Source: Pedobacter changchengzhani
GTDB lineage: Bacteria > Bacteroidota > Bacteroidia > Sphingobacteriales > Sphingobacteriaceae
Assembly (NCBI RefSeq): GCF_004354365.1
Contig: NZ_SJCY01000014.1
Location: 21,638 to 85,637, forward strand
Length of the DNA: 64,000 nucleotides
Direction of reading: 5' to 3'
Positions within the stretch are counted from its first letter, which is position 1. Each line of letters opens with the position of its first letter. Positions 27,393 through 36,027 of the stretch are shown here, piece after piece. The notes below the pieces were generated by a model. That model was not told the DNA's origin. It searched no databases and saw only the letters and a program-made list of their open reading frames with translations. The position numbers were made by a program, and so were the translations under genes.

Positions 27393-29696
27393 ATGAAATT
27401 TAAGATCTTCTGTACGTTCATCTTGATTATCTCGTGCCAAGCGCTTTTTGCACAACAAGATTACACCAAAATATTGCTGAAGAATGTGGTGCAATTACCG
27501 TTACCAGATAGCGGATCTTATGTTTCAATCTTTTTTACCAGTAACGAAAAACCACAGATTTTGGCTACTGCTAAATTCAGTGGAGACATCCCATTGTATG
27601 GGAGTGTTATTATGGCCTCAACCTTAGATAAAGGTAAAATTATAGCATTTGGGTCATCTGCCTATCTAAAGGAAAATTTGATTTCCAATACCTCGGTTAG
27701 CCAACTTTTGCAAAACTGTATAAATTGGCAAACTAATAACAAGAAAAAGCCAAAGCTTGTAATTTATAAAAATGAGAATTCGGCGTTACAGAATTTTCTT
27801 AAAAAGAATCGATTAAAAGCAAATGTCATTAAAAATTTTAAGCTTCTTAAAAAAGCAGATGTGGTATTTTTAAATGATGATGTTGTAGATAGTTCCGAAC
27901 GAAAATTGCTCGAAAACTATTTACGTGCCGGAGGTAATTTGATTTTCGCATCTCCATACAATGAAATTTTTAAAAATCGTGACACAACAAACAGCTATAC
28001 TGACGAACTGATCAAAATAAATGATGTTTTAGAAAAAAGTGGCATTTTTAACGCTTACACTTTATTGAGTTCATCCGCAAAAAATAATATGCTATCTACT
28101 AATGAGAAGCCTTTTTACTTACATATTAATACGATTATCAGCGAGCTCGCTAATCCTGCACATAAAGAAGATGATGAATATCAGAAGCAGTATTATATTA
28201 TGCCTACAATTGCGATGAGTCTTTTTAGCAATACTTACGATTCACCATTAATAAATAAAATAAAAAGTACTTTTAAAACTACGGACAGTTTAATCAATCC
28301 GACACCTGAACACCCAATTGATGTTTCCACGATCTATAAGAGATGGCGATATTATTTTAGTACCTACATTTATCAAAGGCAACACAATAAAAATGAGCAA
28401 CCCAACTTTGTATTTCCTGCAAGTAAGATTTTTCCTGGCGAAGTAGCCGATAGTACTAAACGAAGTAATGAAAAATTATCAATATCCATACAAGTAGGTT
28501 CGCAGGGGTTATCCGAACCGAATCCAGTTTATTACCGCCTGCACAGTACTGGTTTTTATGTGCAGGCTGGCGGAGAAGTAAAAATAATTCTTAATAAGAC
28601 GTATTTGCCCTTAAAATTAAAAGCCCAAATTGGTATTCATAGTGATGATTTGTTAAGTACTGACATTACCTCATTAACCAGAATGGGTATAGACTTAACT
28701 AAAACTTTTGAGATTACAAGTGATACAACAATGATTGCATCGCCTTACGGAGGGTTACTTTATATAAATATACCCGATACAACAAAGTTGAAAAGCCTAA
28801 CATTAAAGGTAAATGGAATTGTTAAAGCGCCATATTTTAAATTGAACGAGGTTACAGACCAAGCTTGGAAATCGATCAGGAATAATCCTGCGCCATGGGC
28901 AGAATTGGCAACAGACAATATTATTTTAACTGTACCCAGTTACCGTATTAGAAATTTGCAAAATCCATCTGCGTTGATGAAATTTTGGAACGAAGTGATG
29001 GATGCGGATGCAGATTTAGCCATCATTGATAGAAAAAGAACACACCCAGAAAGGGTAATTGTTGACAGACAAGTAGCTTATGGATACATGTTTACTCAAT
29101 CTAATAAAATTGTAGTTCCTGATGACGAAAGTTGTGAATGGATGCTAGATGAAAAATTGATAAGAGAAAAAGGTTCATGGGGATTATTTCACGAACTTGG
29201 CCATCGTCATCAATTTTGGGGACTTGATATGGATGAAGTTGGCGAGGTAACTTGCAACTTGTATTCTATGTACATCTTTGATAAGGTATTGAAAAAAGGA
29301 ATTTACAATCATGAAAATATTTCCAACAAAGAAGCCGTTTTAAAAAGAGTAAAAAACTATCTAGATAATAAGCCCGATTTCAAAAAATGGGGCGAAGATC
29401 CATTTACAGCCCTTTGTATGTATATACAGATTATTGAAAATTTCGGCTGGAAACCTATTTTAGATGCAAATGAAATATACCGAAAGATTGATCCAAAGAC
29501 TTATAATTATGAAAATGCACTAAGCAATCAACAACGTATTGATCTTTGGTTTACCACTATTTGTAAAACTACTAACTCTAATTTATCGTCGTTTTTTGAA
29601 GTATGGAAAATACCAATTAGTGATGTAGCAAAAGCTGAAACTAGTGGCTATAAAAAGTGGTTTCCAAATGAACTTGGGAGTTATTTATCACATTAA
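27393..29696 (+). CDS. Secreted M60/enhancin-like metalloprotease
   Basis: A 767-residue exported protein. The signal sequence ends either at AlaPheAlaGln or at a lipobox-like IISC, so it may be periplasmic or a lipoprotein. A ~300-residue N-terminal region precedes the peptidase M60-like domain (residues about 350-760). Its gluzincin motif H600-E-L-G-H604 is followed by GEVTCNLYS, supplying the downstream Glu, as in the HExxHx(8-28)E pattern of the family. M60 proteases cut glycoproteins such as mucins; that substrate is an inference here. A possible promoter is TTG (27341) and TAAACTTG (27365). Confidence 0.8.
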   Translation: MKFKIFCTFILIISCQALFAQQDYTKILLKNVVQLPLPDSGSYVSIFFTSNEKPQILATAKFSGDIPLYGSVIMASTLDKGKIIAFGSSAYLKENLISNTSVSQLLQNCINWQTNNKKKPKLVIYKNENSALQNFLKKNRLKANVIKNFKLLKKADVVFLNDDVVDSSERKLLENYLRAGGNLIFASPYNEIFKNRDTTNSYTDELIKINDVLEKSGIFNAYTLLSSSAKNNMLSTNEKPFYLHINTIISELANPAHKEDDEYQKQYYIMPTIAMSLFSNTYDSPLINKIKSTFKTTDSLINPTPEHPIDVSTIYKRWRYYFSTYIYQRQHNKNEQPNFVFPASKIFPGEVADSTKRSNEKLSISIQVGSQGLSEPNPVYYRLHSTGFYVQAGGEVKIILNKTYLPLKLKAQIGIHSDDLLSTDITSLTRMGIDLTKTFEITSDTTMIASPYGGLLYINIPDTTKLKSLTLKVNGIVKAPYFKLNEVTDQAWKSIRNNPAPWAELATDNIILTVPSYRIRNLQNPSALMKFWNEVMDADADLAIIDRKRTHPERVIVDRQVAYGYMFTQSNKIVVPDDESCEWMLDEKLIREKGSWGLFHELGHRHQFWGLDMDEVGEVTCNLYSMYIFDKVLKKGIYNHENISNKEAVLKRVKNYLDNKPDFKKWGEDPFTALCMYIQIIENFGWKPILDANEIYRKIDPKTYNYENALSNQQRIDLWFTTICKTTNSNLSSFFEVWKIPISDVAKAETSGYKKWFPNELGSYLSH

Positions 29697-29790
29697 ATTA
29701 ATAGTTACATAGTTTTATGGCAGTTAGTTGGCTTTTTAGGATTTATCAATCATTATATTAAATTTTCTACCTTAGCCGGAAAAAAATAAT

Positions 29791-30486
29791 ATGAATATCT
29801 TGCTCGCTTCTACTTCTACCCTATTTGGTGGCAAATATTTAGAATATCTAAAAGATGAATTAATTGATCTTTACACTGGTATTGATGAGATATTATTCAT
29901 TCCTTTTGCGCGACCGAGCGGAATCTCTCACGAAGATTATACGGCGATAGCTAAATCATTCTTTGCAGCTATAAATATAAACGTTAAAGGTTTAAACGAA
30001 TTTGACGATAAAATTAATGCTGTAAATAATGCTAAAGCCTATTTTACTGGCGGAGGAAATACTTTTTTATTGGTTAAAACTTTGCACGAAGAAAATTTAA
30101 TGCAAGTGCTTAAAGAAAATATAAAAAATGGTAAACCTTATTTAGGATGTAGCGCTGGGGCAAACATTGGTGGTTTAAATATGAAAACAACGAACGATAT
30201 GCCCATCGTTTATCCGCCATCTTTCGATTGTTTGGCATTGATTCCTTTTAATATAAATCCACATTATTTAGATCCTAACCCCGATTTAAAACATAACGGC
30301 GAATCTAGGGAAACAAGAATTATCGAATTTTTAACACAGAATGATATCACAGTAATTGGCTTACGCGAAGGGAATTGGATTAGAAGAAAGGGGAATGAAA
30401 TTAAAGTAGAGGGCGCTGTGCAGACTAGAATTTTTAAGAAAGGTACAGCACCTTACGAAATCGAAGTAGGAACGCACTTGAAATAA
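29791..30486 (+). CDS. pepE: Dipeptidase E (alpha-aspartyl dipeptidase), S51 family
   Basis: PepE hydrolyses dipeptides with an N-terminal aspartate in the cytoplasm. The nucleophile elbow is LGCSAGAN with Ser121; AYFTGGGNTFLLV and PFNINPHYLDP are further family signatures, the latter holding the catalytic His. It has 231 residues, the usual size, and no signal peptide. Confidence 0.93.
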   Translation: MNILLASTSTLFGGKYLEYLKDELIDLYTGIDEILFIPFARPSGISHEDYTAIAKSFFAAININVKGLNEFDDKINAVNNAKAYFTGGGNTFLLVKTLHEENLMQVLKENIKNGKPYLGCSAGANIGGLNMKTTNDMPIVYPPSFDCLALIPFNINPHYLDPNPDLKHNGESRETRIIEFLTQNDITVIGLREGNWIRRKGNEIKVEGAVQTRIFKKGTAPYEIEVGTHLK

Positions 30487-30538
30487 TCATTTATCAACTA
30501 TTTCAAAACGGTGGCAAATTCAAATCCTCTACTAATTA

Positions 30539-30568
30539 TTGCAAGTCTCTTATTTATAATTAACTTTG
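30539..30568 (+). promoter_or_regulatory. Bacteroidota-type promoter of the barrel-protein gene
   Basis: TTG at 30539-30541, a 19-base spacer and TAACTTTG at 30561-30568 exactly match TTG-N19-TAnnTTTG. This is the best complete promoter I see in the window. It lies about 100 bases upstream of the ATG at 30668, implying a long leader. Confidence 0.6.
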
Positions 30569-30667
30569 CGCTTTGCTAAAATGTACATTCTTCATCATTT
30601 AAAATTAATACGACGATGAAAGCATTTTTTAAAATTTATTAATGAACTCACTTAAATTAAATTAAAG

Positions 30668-31183
30668 ATGAAAAAAATTTTTACATTATTATTTTTGTTA
30701 GCCATTGGCTACACACACGCAAATGCACAAGCTAGCGCTTACAAAGGCGAAGGCGATTTGCGTTTTCAAATTGGAGCTGATTTTCAAAAATACGGTACTG
30801 GCATAGTAACCTCTTTAGATTTGGGATTAGGAAAAAGCTTTTCTATTGGTGCACAGGCCGATTATTTACTTGGTGTTAAAACCTTCCCGCCTTTGAGCAA
30901 GCCAGGTTTTGGCGATAGATTTGACCTTAAGGCTAGATTTAATGCAAATTTGGGTAGCGTAATTGGTTTACCAGAAAATGTGGATGTGTATCCTGGTTTA
31001 AATTTAGGCTTAAAAAACTTTGGTGGCCATGTTGGTGCTAGATTATTTTTCGCACAAGGTTTTGGCCTTTTCGCCGAAGCACAGTTTCCAATTGCTAAAT
31101 ACAATACCAACGCAAACGGTTACGACAACTTAAATAATCAGTTCTCAGTTAATGCTGGTGTTGCATTCGATTTAGGGAAATAA
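30668..31183 (+). CDS. Outer-membrane beta-barrel-like protein (DUF6646-like)
   Basis: A signal peptide ends in AlaAsnAlaGln. The mature part is ~150 residues of alternating Gly/aromatic beta strands such as GVKTFPPLSKPGFGDRFDL, SLGLGKSFSIGAQADYLLG and the C-terminal FSVNAGVAFDLGK, which fits a small eight-stranded barrel. It resembles a Bacteroidota family I recall as DUF6646; this is from memory and not checked. No enzymatic motif is present. A terminator follows. Confidence 0.65.
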   Translation: MKKIFTLLFLLAIGYTHANAQASAYKGEGDLRFQIGADFQKYGTGIVTSLDLGLGKSFSIGAQADYLLGVKTFPPLSKPGFGDRFDLKARFNANLGSVIGLPENVDVYPGLNLGLKNFGGHVGARLFFAQGFGLFAEAQFPIAKYNTNANGYDNLNNQFSVNAGVAFDLGK

Positions 31184-31203
31184 GATAATTATAAATTAAA
31201 CTG

Positions 31204-31236
31204 AAGCCACAGTCGGAAAGGATTGTGGCTTTTTTT
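31204..31236 (+). terminator. Rho-independent terminator
   Basis: AAGCCACA pairs with TGTGGCTT around a 12-base loop, followed by a T-run. Confidence 0.8.
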
Positions 31237-31316
31237 GTGTTTAAAAAAAAATAATATTTAAACTATTGTATTTATGTATTTTTTGTGTTACAATTGAAGA
31301 CACAAAAAACACACAA

Positions 31317-31952
31317 ATGAAAAAACAATTTTTATTTACCGCCATGGCGGTAGCATGCCTTTCCGTGTCTGGATTAGCGCAAACGAAAGGAACATCCGCA
31401 CTAAGTTTCGGCATCAATTCCAACACCACTAAAACAACTTACTCTTCGGCTGAGGTGAAAAACACGACCAACAACTTCTCGTTAGGTTATGGCTATTTTG
31501 TTAAAGACAATGCTAAAGTTGGAGTTGACTTATCCTACGGACATGGTAAATATGAAAATTTGAATAATCCGTCGAACACTTTGAAAAGTTATGGTGGTAA
31601 TGTAAGTTATCAAAAATACTACCCTTTGTACAAAACCCTATATGCCTATGCAGGTGGAAAAGTTGGCTACTTTAGTACCAAAGAAGCTTCAAGCATTACA
31701 AATAATAATGCTGAACAAAAGTTTAATTCTAACCAATATTCATTAGGTGCAAACGGCGGTATTACATGGTTTGTATCAAAAAGGTTTGCTTTAGAGACAA
31801 GTTTGTTATCTGCTGACATCGTTTATTCTTCAACTAAACAAGAAAATACGCCTAGTATGGGCGCAAACTATAGTTCTGAATGGACAAATTTTAATTTTAG
31901 CAGTCAAGGTTTAATTAATAATTTAAGTTTTAAAATTTACATTTTATTTTAA
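31317..31952 (+). CDS. Outer-membrane beta-barrel protein (OmpA/OmpW-like barrel)
   Basis: A 211-residue exported protein with a signal peptide ending SGLAQ and about eight predicted amphipathic strands (FSLGYGYFV, AKVGVDLSYGHG, YAYAGGKVGYF, SLGANGGITWFVS, FALETSLLSADIVY), ending in an aromatic-terminated strand FKIYILF, the usual barrel-assembly signal. I place the start at ATG 31317 (MKKQFLFTAMAVA); the upstream ATG at 31275 would mask the signal peptide. It is a tandem neighbour of another barrel protein but shares little sequence with it. Confidence 0.7.
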   Translation: MKKQFLFTAMAVACLSVSGLAQTKGTSALSFGINSNTTKTTYSSAEVKNTTNNFSLGYGYFVKDNAKVGVDLSYGHGKYENLNNPSNTLKSYGGNVSYQKYYPLYKTLYAYAGGKVGYFSTKEASSITNNNAEQKFNSNQYSLGANGGITWFVSKRFALETSLLSADIVYSSTKQENTPSMGANYSSEWTNFNFSSQGLINNLSFKIYILF

Positions 31953-31982
31953 GAATCCACGAGTTTCTTAAGTAATTAATAC

Positions 31983-32012
31983 AAGTCCATTTCGAAAGAG
32001 ATGGACTTTTTT
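31983..32012 (+). terminator. Rho-independent terminator with GAAA tetraloop
   Basis: AAGTCCATTTC pairs with GAGATGGACTT (one G-U) around a GAAA loop, followed by a T-run. Confidence 0.8.
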
Positions 32013-32097
32013 TACGCTTTACAAAAATGAATTTATTAATTATTGCAAAATAAGTTGTAAATGGATAAATCCATTTGGGATATTGTGATTAGAATTA

Positions 32098-32370
32098 TTA
32101 GCCCACGGTTGAAACCGTGGGCTAATGTTAAAACATGGGCTAGTAATTACAATACCAAACCATTTTAATGGTTTAACAGGGCACAAAGTCCAAATCGATA
32201 AATTCGTGTGCGAATAATGGCCAACCTACGGTTTCCACCGTGGGAGAAGCAAGCGAATCCAAACCATTTTAATGGTTTTTTGATTTTTCCCAAATCACGG
32301 TTCGAATGATGCCCAACCCACGGTTTCAACCGTGGGAGGAATGAGAAATAAAAAACCATTTCAATGGTTT
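32098..32370. repeat. REP/BIME-like cluster left of the RAYT gene
   Basis: Two kinds of palindrome alternate. Type P1 (CCCACGGTTTCAACCGTGGG and variants) occurs at about 32098-32125 (13-bp arms), 32225-32244 (one mismatch) and 32317-32336. Type P2 (AAACCATTTTAATGGTTT) occurs at 32157-32174, 32261-32278 and 32353-32370. In the last two pairs P1 and P2 are 16 bases apart and the pairs repeat every 92 bases, so P1-spacer-P2 is a composite unit. These are the expected substrates of the adjacent REP-associated transposase. Confidence 0.75.
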
Positions 32371-32467
32371 AATTTGAATTTTAAAAAATAAATGGTTAAT
32401 TTCAACATAAATTGTTGGTATCCAGTTATATAACCTACAATTCAATCTCAAATAAAATTAAAACGCC

Positions 32468-32905
32468 ATGTCACACTCATATAACAAAATTTGGATACAC
32501 GGGATTTGGGGAACTAAATTTAGAGTGCCATTAGTTCACGAAAATATAGAAAAAAGGGTTTACGATTTCATTACCGAGCAATTACGAGAACAAGGTTGTC
32601 TCCCTCGAATTGTTAATGGCATGCCAGACCACATTCATTGCTTATTTTTATTGTCTCGACAAAAATCAATAGCAGATGTTATGAAGCAGATAAAAGGAAG
32701 TAGCTCCCATTTTGTAAATGAAAATAACTTAATTTCCGAGCATTTTGCTTGGCAAACAGGATATGCTGCCTTTTCTGTGTCAGAGTCGGGAGTTGAAAAT
32801 GTTTTCAAATACATACAAAATCAGAAGCAACACCACAAGACCAAAAGTTTTCAAGATGAATATGATGAGTTTTTGAAATTATATGGATTTGAGCCAGATA
32901 AGTAA
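32468..32905 (+). CDS. REP-associated tyrosine transposase (RAYT, Y1-transposase family)
   Basis: A 145-residue IS200/IS605-type HUH single-strand endonuclease. The metal-binding HUH motif is H55-I-H57 in MPDHIHCLF, and the likely nucleophile is Y115 in VFKYIQNQKQHH. It starts IWIHGIWGTKFR, like other Bacteroidota Y1_Tnp proteins. Palindromes of the REP type flank it on both sides and no tnpB or insertion-sequence ends are visible, which fits a domesticated RAYT that nicks and spreads REPs rather than a normal IS. It is intact. Confidence 0.88.
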   Translation: MSHSYNKIWIHGIWGTKFRVPLVHENIEKRVYDFITEQLREQGCLPRIVNGMPDHIHCLFLLSRQKSIADVMKQIKGSSSHFVNENNLISEHFAWQTGYAAFSVSESGVENVFKYIQNQKQHHKTKSFQDEYDEFLKLYGFEPDK

Positions 32906-32932
32906 ATAATATTTCATTTCAGGAAATACTAG

Positions 32933-33062
32933 CCCACGGTTTCAACCGTGGGCAGGTGAAAACCGTGGGCAGGTGAAAACCGTGGGCAGGTGAAAACCGT
33001 GGGCAGGTGAAAACCGTGGGCAGGTGAAAACCGTGGGCAGGTGAAAACCGTGGGCAGGTGAA
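32933..33062. repeat. REP palindrome followed by seven 17-bp tandem repeats of one REP arm
   Basis: A full P1 palindrome (32933-32952) is followed by seven exact copies of AACCGTGGGCAGGTGAA (32944-33062, 7 x 17 = 119 bases). The unit contains only the right arm AACCGTGGG plus CAGGTGAA; the left arm is not repeated, so only the first copy can form the REP hairpin. It lies 28 bases after the RAYT stop codon. No spacers of independent sequence are present, so this is not a CRISPR. Confidence 0.9.
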
Positions 33063-33165
33063 AACAGGAATCTAATGCGAATGAAAACGCAATTTATTAT
33101 TTTAAAATTCCCGCCTATTTGCGAAGGACGCGAAGTGTACTAGCACTTACATCCTGATAAATCAA

Positions 33166-33948
33166 CTACACCCAAAACGGATCAGCCATATTATCTTCGA
33201 ATTTCTCTTCAACATGGAACGTTTCAATATCCTTTAATTGACTTTCTGTTGCATATTTCTGCACTTCGTTAAATAAAGTGCGTTCTTCAAACCTAACGTG
33301 ATTTTGTAAAGTTTCTTCAATCGTCTGTAGTTTTTGCTCTAAATTCCCATCCGTTGTAAAAAGTTGAATCAAATGCTGGTGATCGCCTTTTGCCTTTTTA
33401 ACCATTGGATGTTCATCGCCTAAAACAATAAAAACATATTTTTCCTCAATATCGAAATGTGGTAAGAGGTGCTGCTTAAAAAACCAATCGGCATACTTCT
33501 TTATCCTTTCGGGAGACACGCCTTTGTTTAACCCGTTTTTAATTTTCCAGCACAATAACAAAGCATGATGGTGTTCCCTACTCAAAGGCTTCAATATTTC
33601 ACTTCGTTTAATCGGTTTCTCTTTCGTAATTGATTTCTGTTTTAAACGTTCTACAATTTTAAAAATATCTGGATCGGCATAAGTGCCATAACCGTTCACT
33701 ACAATTCCCTTTAAACTGTGTTTTTGAGATGAAATTGCATACACAATCATTTCATCGCCAGGATCGGTTTCCCCATCAAAACGGTGGGTTTCATCAATTA
33801 TAAATTCATCGGGCGAAAGTTGCTGTGCCGTTTGTTTACACACCAAGCAGTCTTGCTCTTTAAGCACTTCAAAATCTGTGGTATAACCTTTCTTTGCCAA
33901 TTCATTCATAGCCTCGCTGGCGGTAGTGTAGTATGTTTGCCTTTTCAT
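33166..33948 (-). CDS. Hemerythrin-domain protein fused to a small 'PRPP synthetase-like' domain
   Basis: Residues 1-~105 (YTTASEAMNELAKKGYTTDF, then HRFDGETDPGDEMIVYAISS) match a small Bacteroidota protein family often mis-named phosphoribosylpyrophosphate synthetase; it has no PRPP synthetase motif. Residues ~118-245 form a hemerythrin/HHE domain with His and Glu ligands in LSREHHHALLL, QHLLPHFDIEEKYVF and LQNHVRFEERTLF. Hemerythrin domains bind a di-iron centre and sense or carry O2 or NO. It is the last gene of the minus-strand NO/Fe-S operon, 41 bases after the Rrf2 gene. Confidence 0.75.
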   Translation of the reverse strand: MKRQTYYTTASEAMNELAKKGYTTDFEVLKEQDCLVCKQTAQQLSPDEFIIDETHRFDGETDPGDEMIVYAISSQKHSLKGIVVNGYGTYADPDIFKIVERLKQKSITKEKPIKRSEILKPLSREHHHALLLCWKIKNGLNKGVSPERIKKYADWFFKQHLLPHFDIEEKYVFIVLGDEHPMVKKAKGDHQHLIQLFTTDGNLEQKLQTIEETLQNHVRFEERTLFNEVQKYATESQLKDIETFHVEEKFEDNMADPFWV

Positions 33949-33989
33949 AACAGATTAATTTATCATGCTTTATTACTTACTTTTTAGTG

Positions 33990-34421
33990 CTAACCAATTA
34001 AATGCGCCAAACCATTCTCTACTGGCTCACACAAAACATTAATACTGTTTTCGGTAAATATGGTCTGGATAATTTCTCTACCTTTTTTATACTCGTTATG
34101 TATTGGGCACGGGTGTGTAGATGAGCATTTACTCAATCCCAAACCACATTCGGTAAAAATATCTTGCCCATCAATGGTATTTACAATATTTATAATGGGT
34201 TGTAAACGTTGCTGTTCGGTAATTAAAAAACCTCCTGTAGGGCCTTTAATACTGTTTATGATTTTCTGTTTTACTAAATTTTGCAATAGCTTACTTACCG
34301 TATGCTCACTCGCATTGATGTGTTGCGCAACCTCTTTCACTCCCGCCTTCTCGTTACGAGCAGATTTTGACGCCAAATAGATTACTGCTTTTATCGCTGT
34401 TTTACAAGTGTTACTTAACAT
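33990..34421 (-). CDS. Rrf2-family regulator, NsrR-like
   Basis: A 143-residue winged-helix regulator. The helix-turn-helix lies in residues 28-70 (VKEVAQHINASEHTVSKLLQNL, then GPTGGF). Three cysteines C92, C99 and C105 in ECGLGLSKC...HPC match the Fe-S ligands of NsrR/IscR proteins, with spacing near that of NsrR. The Fe-S cluster would be destroyed by NO, releasing repression. Being inside the operon with ric supports the NO assignment. The start lies one base before the DUF59 stop region. Confidence 0.85.
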   Translation of the reverse strand: MLSNTCKTAIKAVIYLASKSARNEKAGVKEVAQHINASEHTVSKLLQNLVKQKIINSIKGPTGGFLITEQQRLQPIINIVNTIDGQDIFTECGLGLSKCSSTHPCPIHNEYKKGREIIQTIFTENSINVLCEPVENGLAHLIG

Positions 34422-34422
34422 A

Positions 34423-34746
34423 TTATGCGTTTAAAAATTCGTTTCCCTCTTCCGAAATCATATCCGGATTCCATGGTGGGTTAAAGGTAAGTTTTACGTT
34501 AATTTCGTAATCTTGAAATCGCTCTTGCATTGCCTGAGTAGTTGCATCTACAATCGATTCGCCCATTGGACAAAACTGCGTGGTAAGCGTCATAATTACC
34601 GTAATCAAATGTTTGTCTTCATCAAACTGAATTTCGTAAATTAAACCCAAATCTACAATATTCAATCCAATTTCTGGATCCATTACATAGTATAAACCCG
34701 ATAAACCAATTGTACTTTTAAGCTCGTTATTTGTAGTTACGTTCAT
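34423..34746 (-). CDS. DUF59/MIP18-family Fe-S assembly protein
   Basis: A 107-residue protein with the core LYYVMDPEIGLNIVDLGLIY and the TLTTQFCPMGESI motif, which carries the conserved Cys, followed by the FNPPWNPDMISEEG ending. Family members help Fe-S cluster assembly (PaaD/SufT/MIP18). Here it probably helps rebuild clusters damaged by NO. Its start overlaps the stop of the upstream membrane-protein gene by four bases, so translation is coupled. Confidence 0.88.
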   Translation of the reverse strand: MNVTTNNELKSTIGLSGLYYVMDPEIGLNIVDLGLIYEIQFDEDKHLITVIMTLTTQFCPMGESIVDATTQAMQERFQDYEINVKLTFNPPWNPDMISEEGNEFLNA

Positions 34747-36026
34747 TGTAGTTTTGGTTGATGAAATAATATCGTAAATACATTAATGTTGTAAAATACT
34801 GCGTTGATTACCAATAATATAGCGCCTATATTTAGTGTAATCGTATTTGTATTGATAATACCAAAGCTAAGGATGGTGAACCCTAAAAAGTAACTGATCA
34901 CGTTGGCCACAAAAATTTTAGATTTAAAAAGTTCTTTTGGATTTGGCGTTTTACCTAAACCAGCAATATGATGGTAAACTTTGTTCCAAACGATAAAAGG
35001 TAATGTTTTAAAAGTCATACCCAAAATAATTGCTGTAATAAAACCAAAAAAGATGGTAAAGCCATAAAGCATTACAAATTGTTGATGCCCTAAACTAGAA
35101 AAAATTAAAATTATGCCAGTAATTACAACCAATGGAATGCCAATTAATGCAACTGATACCATAGAGATTTTTACCTGTCCATCTATTTTTTTACGAATGC
35201 GCAATCGGTAAGCTTTATAAATATATCGGCTAAATAATATTAATGTGGCAAGTATAAATCCTATCGGCATTAAGCTAAAAACAATATTTGCACCTAGAGT
35301 AAAAGTGATGATAAACGTAATTAAACCTGTATTAATTAACCCATAAATCCACCATAATATTTTTGTGTTTTCATATTTGGAGATTAAAAACATCGGAATT
35401 AGCCTTGCGCCTACGCCAACAATCATCAATAAAAACCAACCAATAATACCCAAGTGTGCATGCAGAGATAAGTAATAAACTGATGATTTAGAAAATATAG
35501 GTGTTTGAAAATTGCAAACAAGTAGCAAGCCAACAAAGGTGGTTACCAACAGCCAAATTACCGCGGTAAAAGCCGAAACAGCATGTACGTTAGTTTTTTT
35601 ACTTTTAACAATGCTGATGGTTAAATTGATTAAATAACTAATTACGGCAAAGTTGATAAAGACTGCACCAAAATCGGCCATTAAACCAAAATTCAAATTG
35701 TAAAAGGCATAAACTAACATTGGTATGCCAAGCGCACTGGAAATGAACGATATATGCGCCAAATGAATGCTGTGGAGTTTACCTTTTATTAATACCGGGA
35801 ATAATTGATGACTGGCGCCCAAAATCATCATTGTACCCCAGCCTAATGCCATTGTATGCGTAATTGCCAAGGTTTTTCCATTAAAGTGATGCTGCGTAAA
35901 GGAATCAACATTAAAACTAATTAAGAGAGTTGCCACTAAAAAAGACAAAGCTGCATAAGCATAAAATGGAAGTACTACACGGTAATCGGTGTTTTTTATC
36001 GGACTATTGGTACCTGCCGTGAACAT
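34743..36026 (-). CDS. NnrS / heme-copper-oxidase-I-like membrane protein
   Basis: A 427-residue membrane protein with about 12 hydrophobic helices. Conserved histidines lie in HTMALGWGTMMILGASHQLFPV and in SLHAHLGIIGWFLLMIVGVGARLIP, the kind of motifs seen in NnrS and in shortened cytochrome oxidase subunit I-like proteins that accompany NO genes in Bacteroidota. It probably binds heme or another metal and may handle NO or O2. The exact family cannot be settled by eye. It overlaps the DUF59 gene and follows the DUF2249 gene by one base. Confidence 0.6.
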   Translation of the reverse strand: MFTAGTNSPIKNTDYRVVLPFYAYAALSFLVATLLISFNVDSFTQHHFNGKTLAITHTMALGWGTMMILGASHQLFPVLIKGKLHSIHLAHISFISSALGIPMLVYAFYNLNFGLMADFGAVFINFAVISYLINLTISIVKSKKTNVHAVSAFTAVIWLLVTTFVGLLLVCNFQTPIFSKSSVYYLSLHAHLGIIGWFLLMIVGVGARLIPMFLISKYENTKILWWIYGLINTGLITFIITFTLGANIVFSLMPIGFILATLILFSRYIYKAYRLRIRKKIDGQVKISMVSVALIGIPLVVITGIILIFSSLGHQQFVMLYGFTIFFGFITAIILGMTFKTLPFIVWNKVYHHIAGLGKTPNPKELFKSKIFVANVISYFLGFTILSFGIINTNTITLNIGAILLVINAVFYNINVFTILFHQPKLQ

Positions 36027-36027
36027 T

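Noticed and set aside
32933..33062. CRISPR array in the 17-bp tandem repeats
   Set aside because: The units abut without variable spacers, are too short, and no cas gene is near; they derive from the REP arm.
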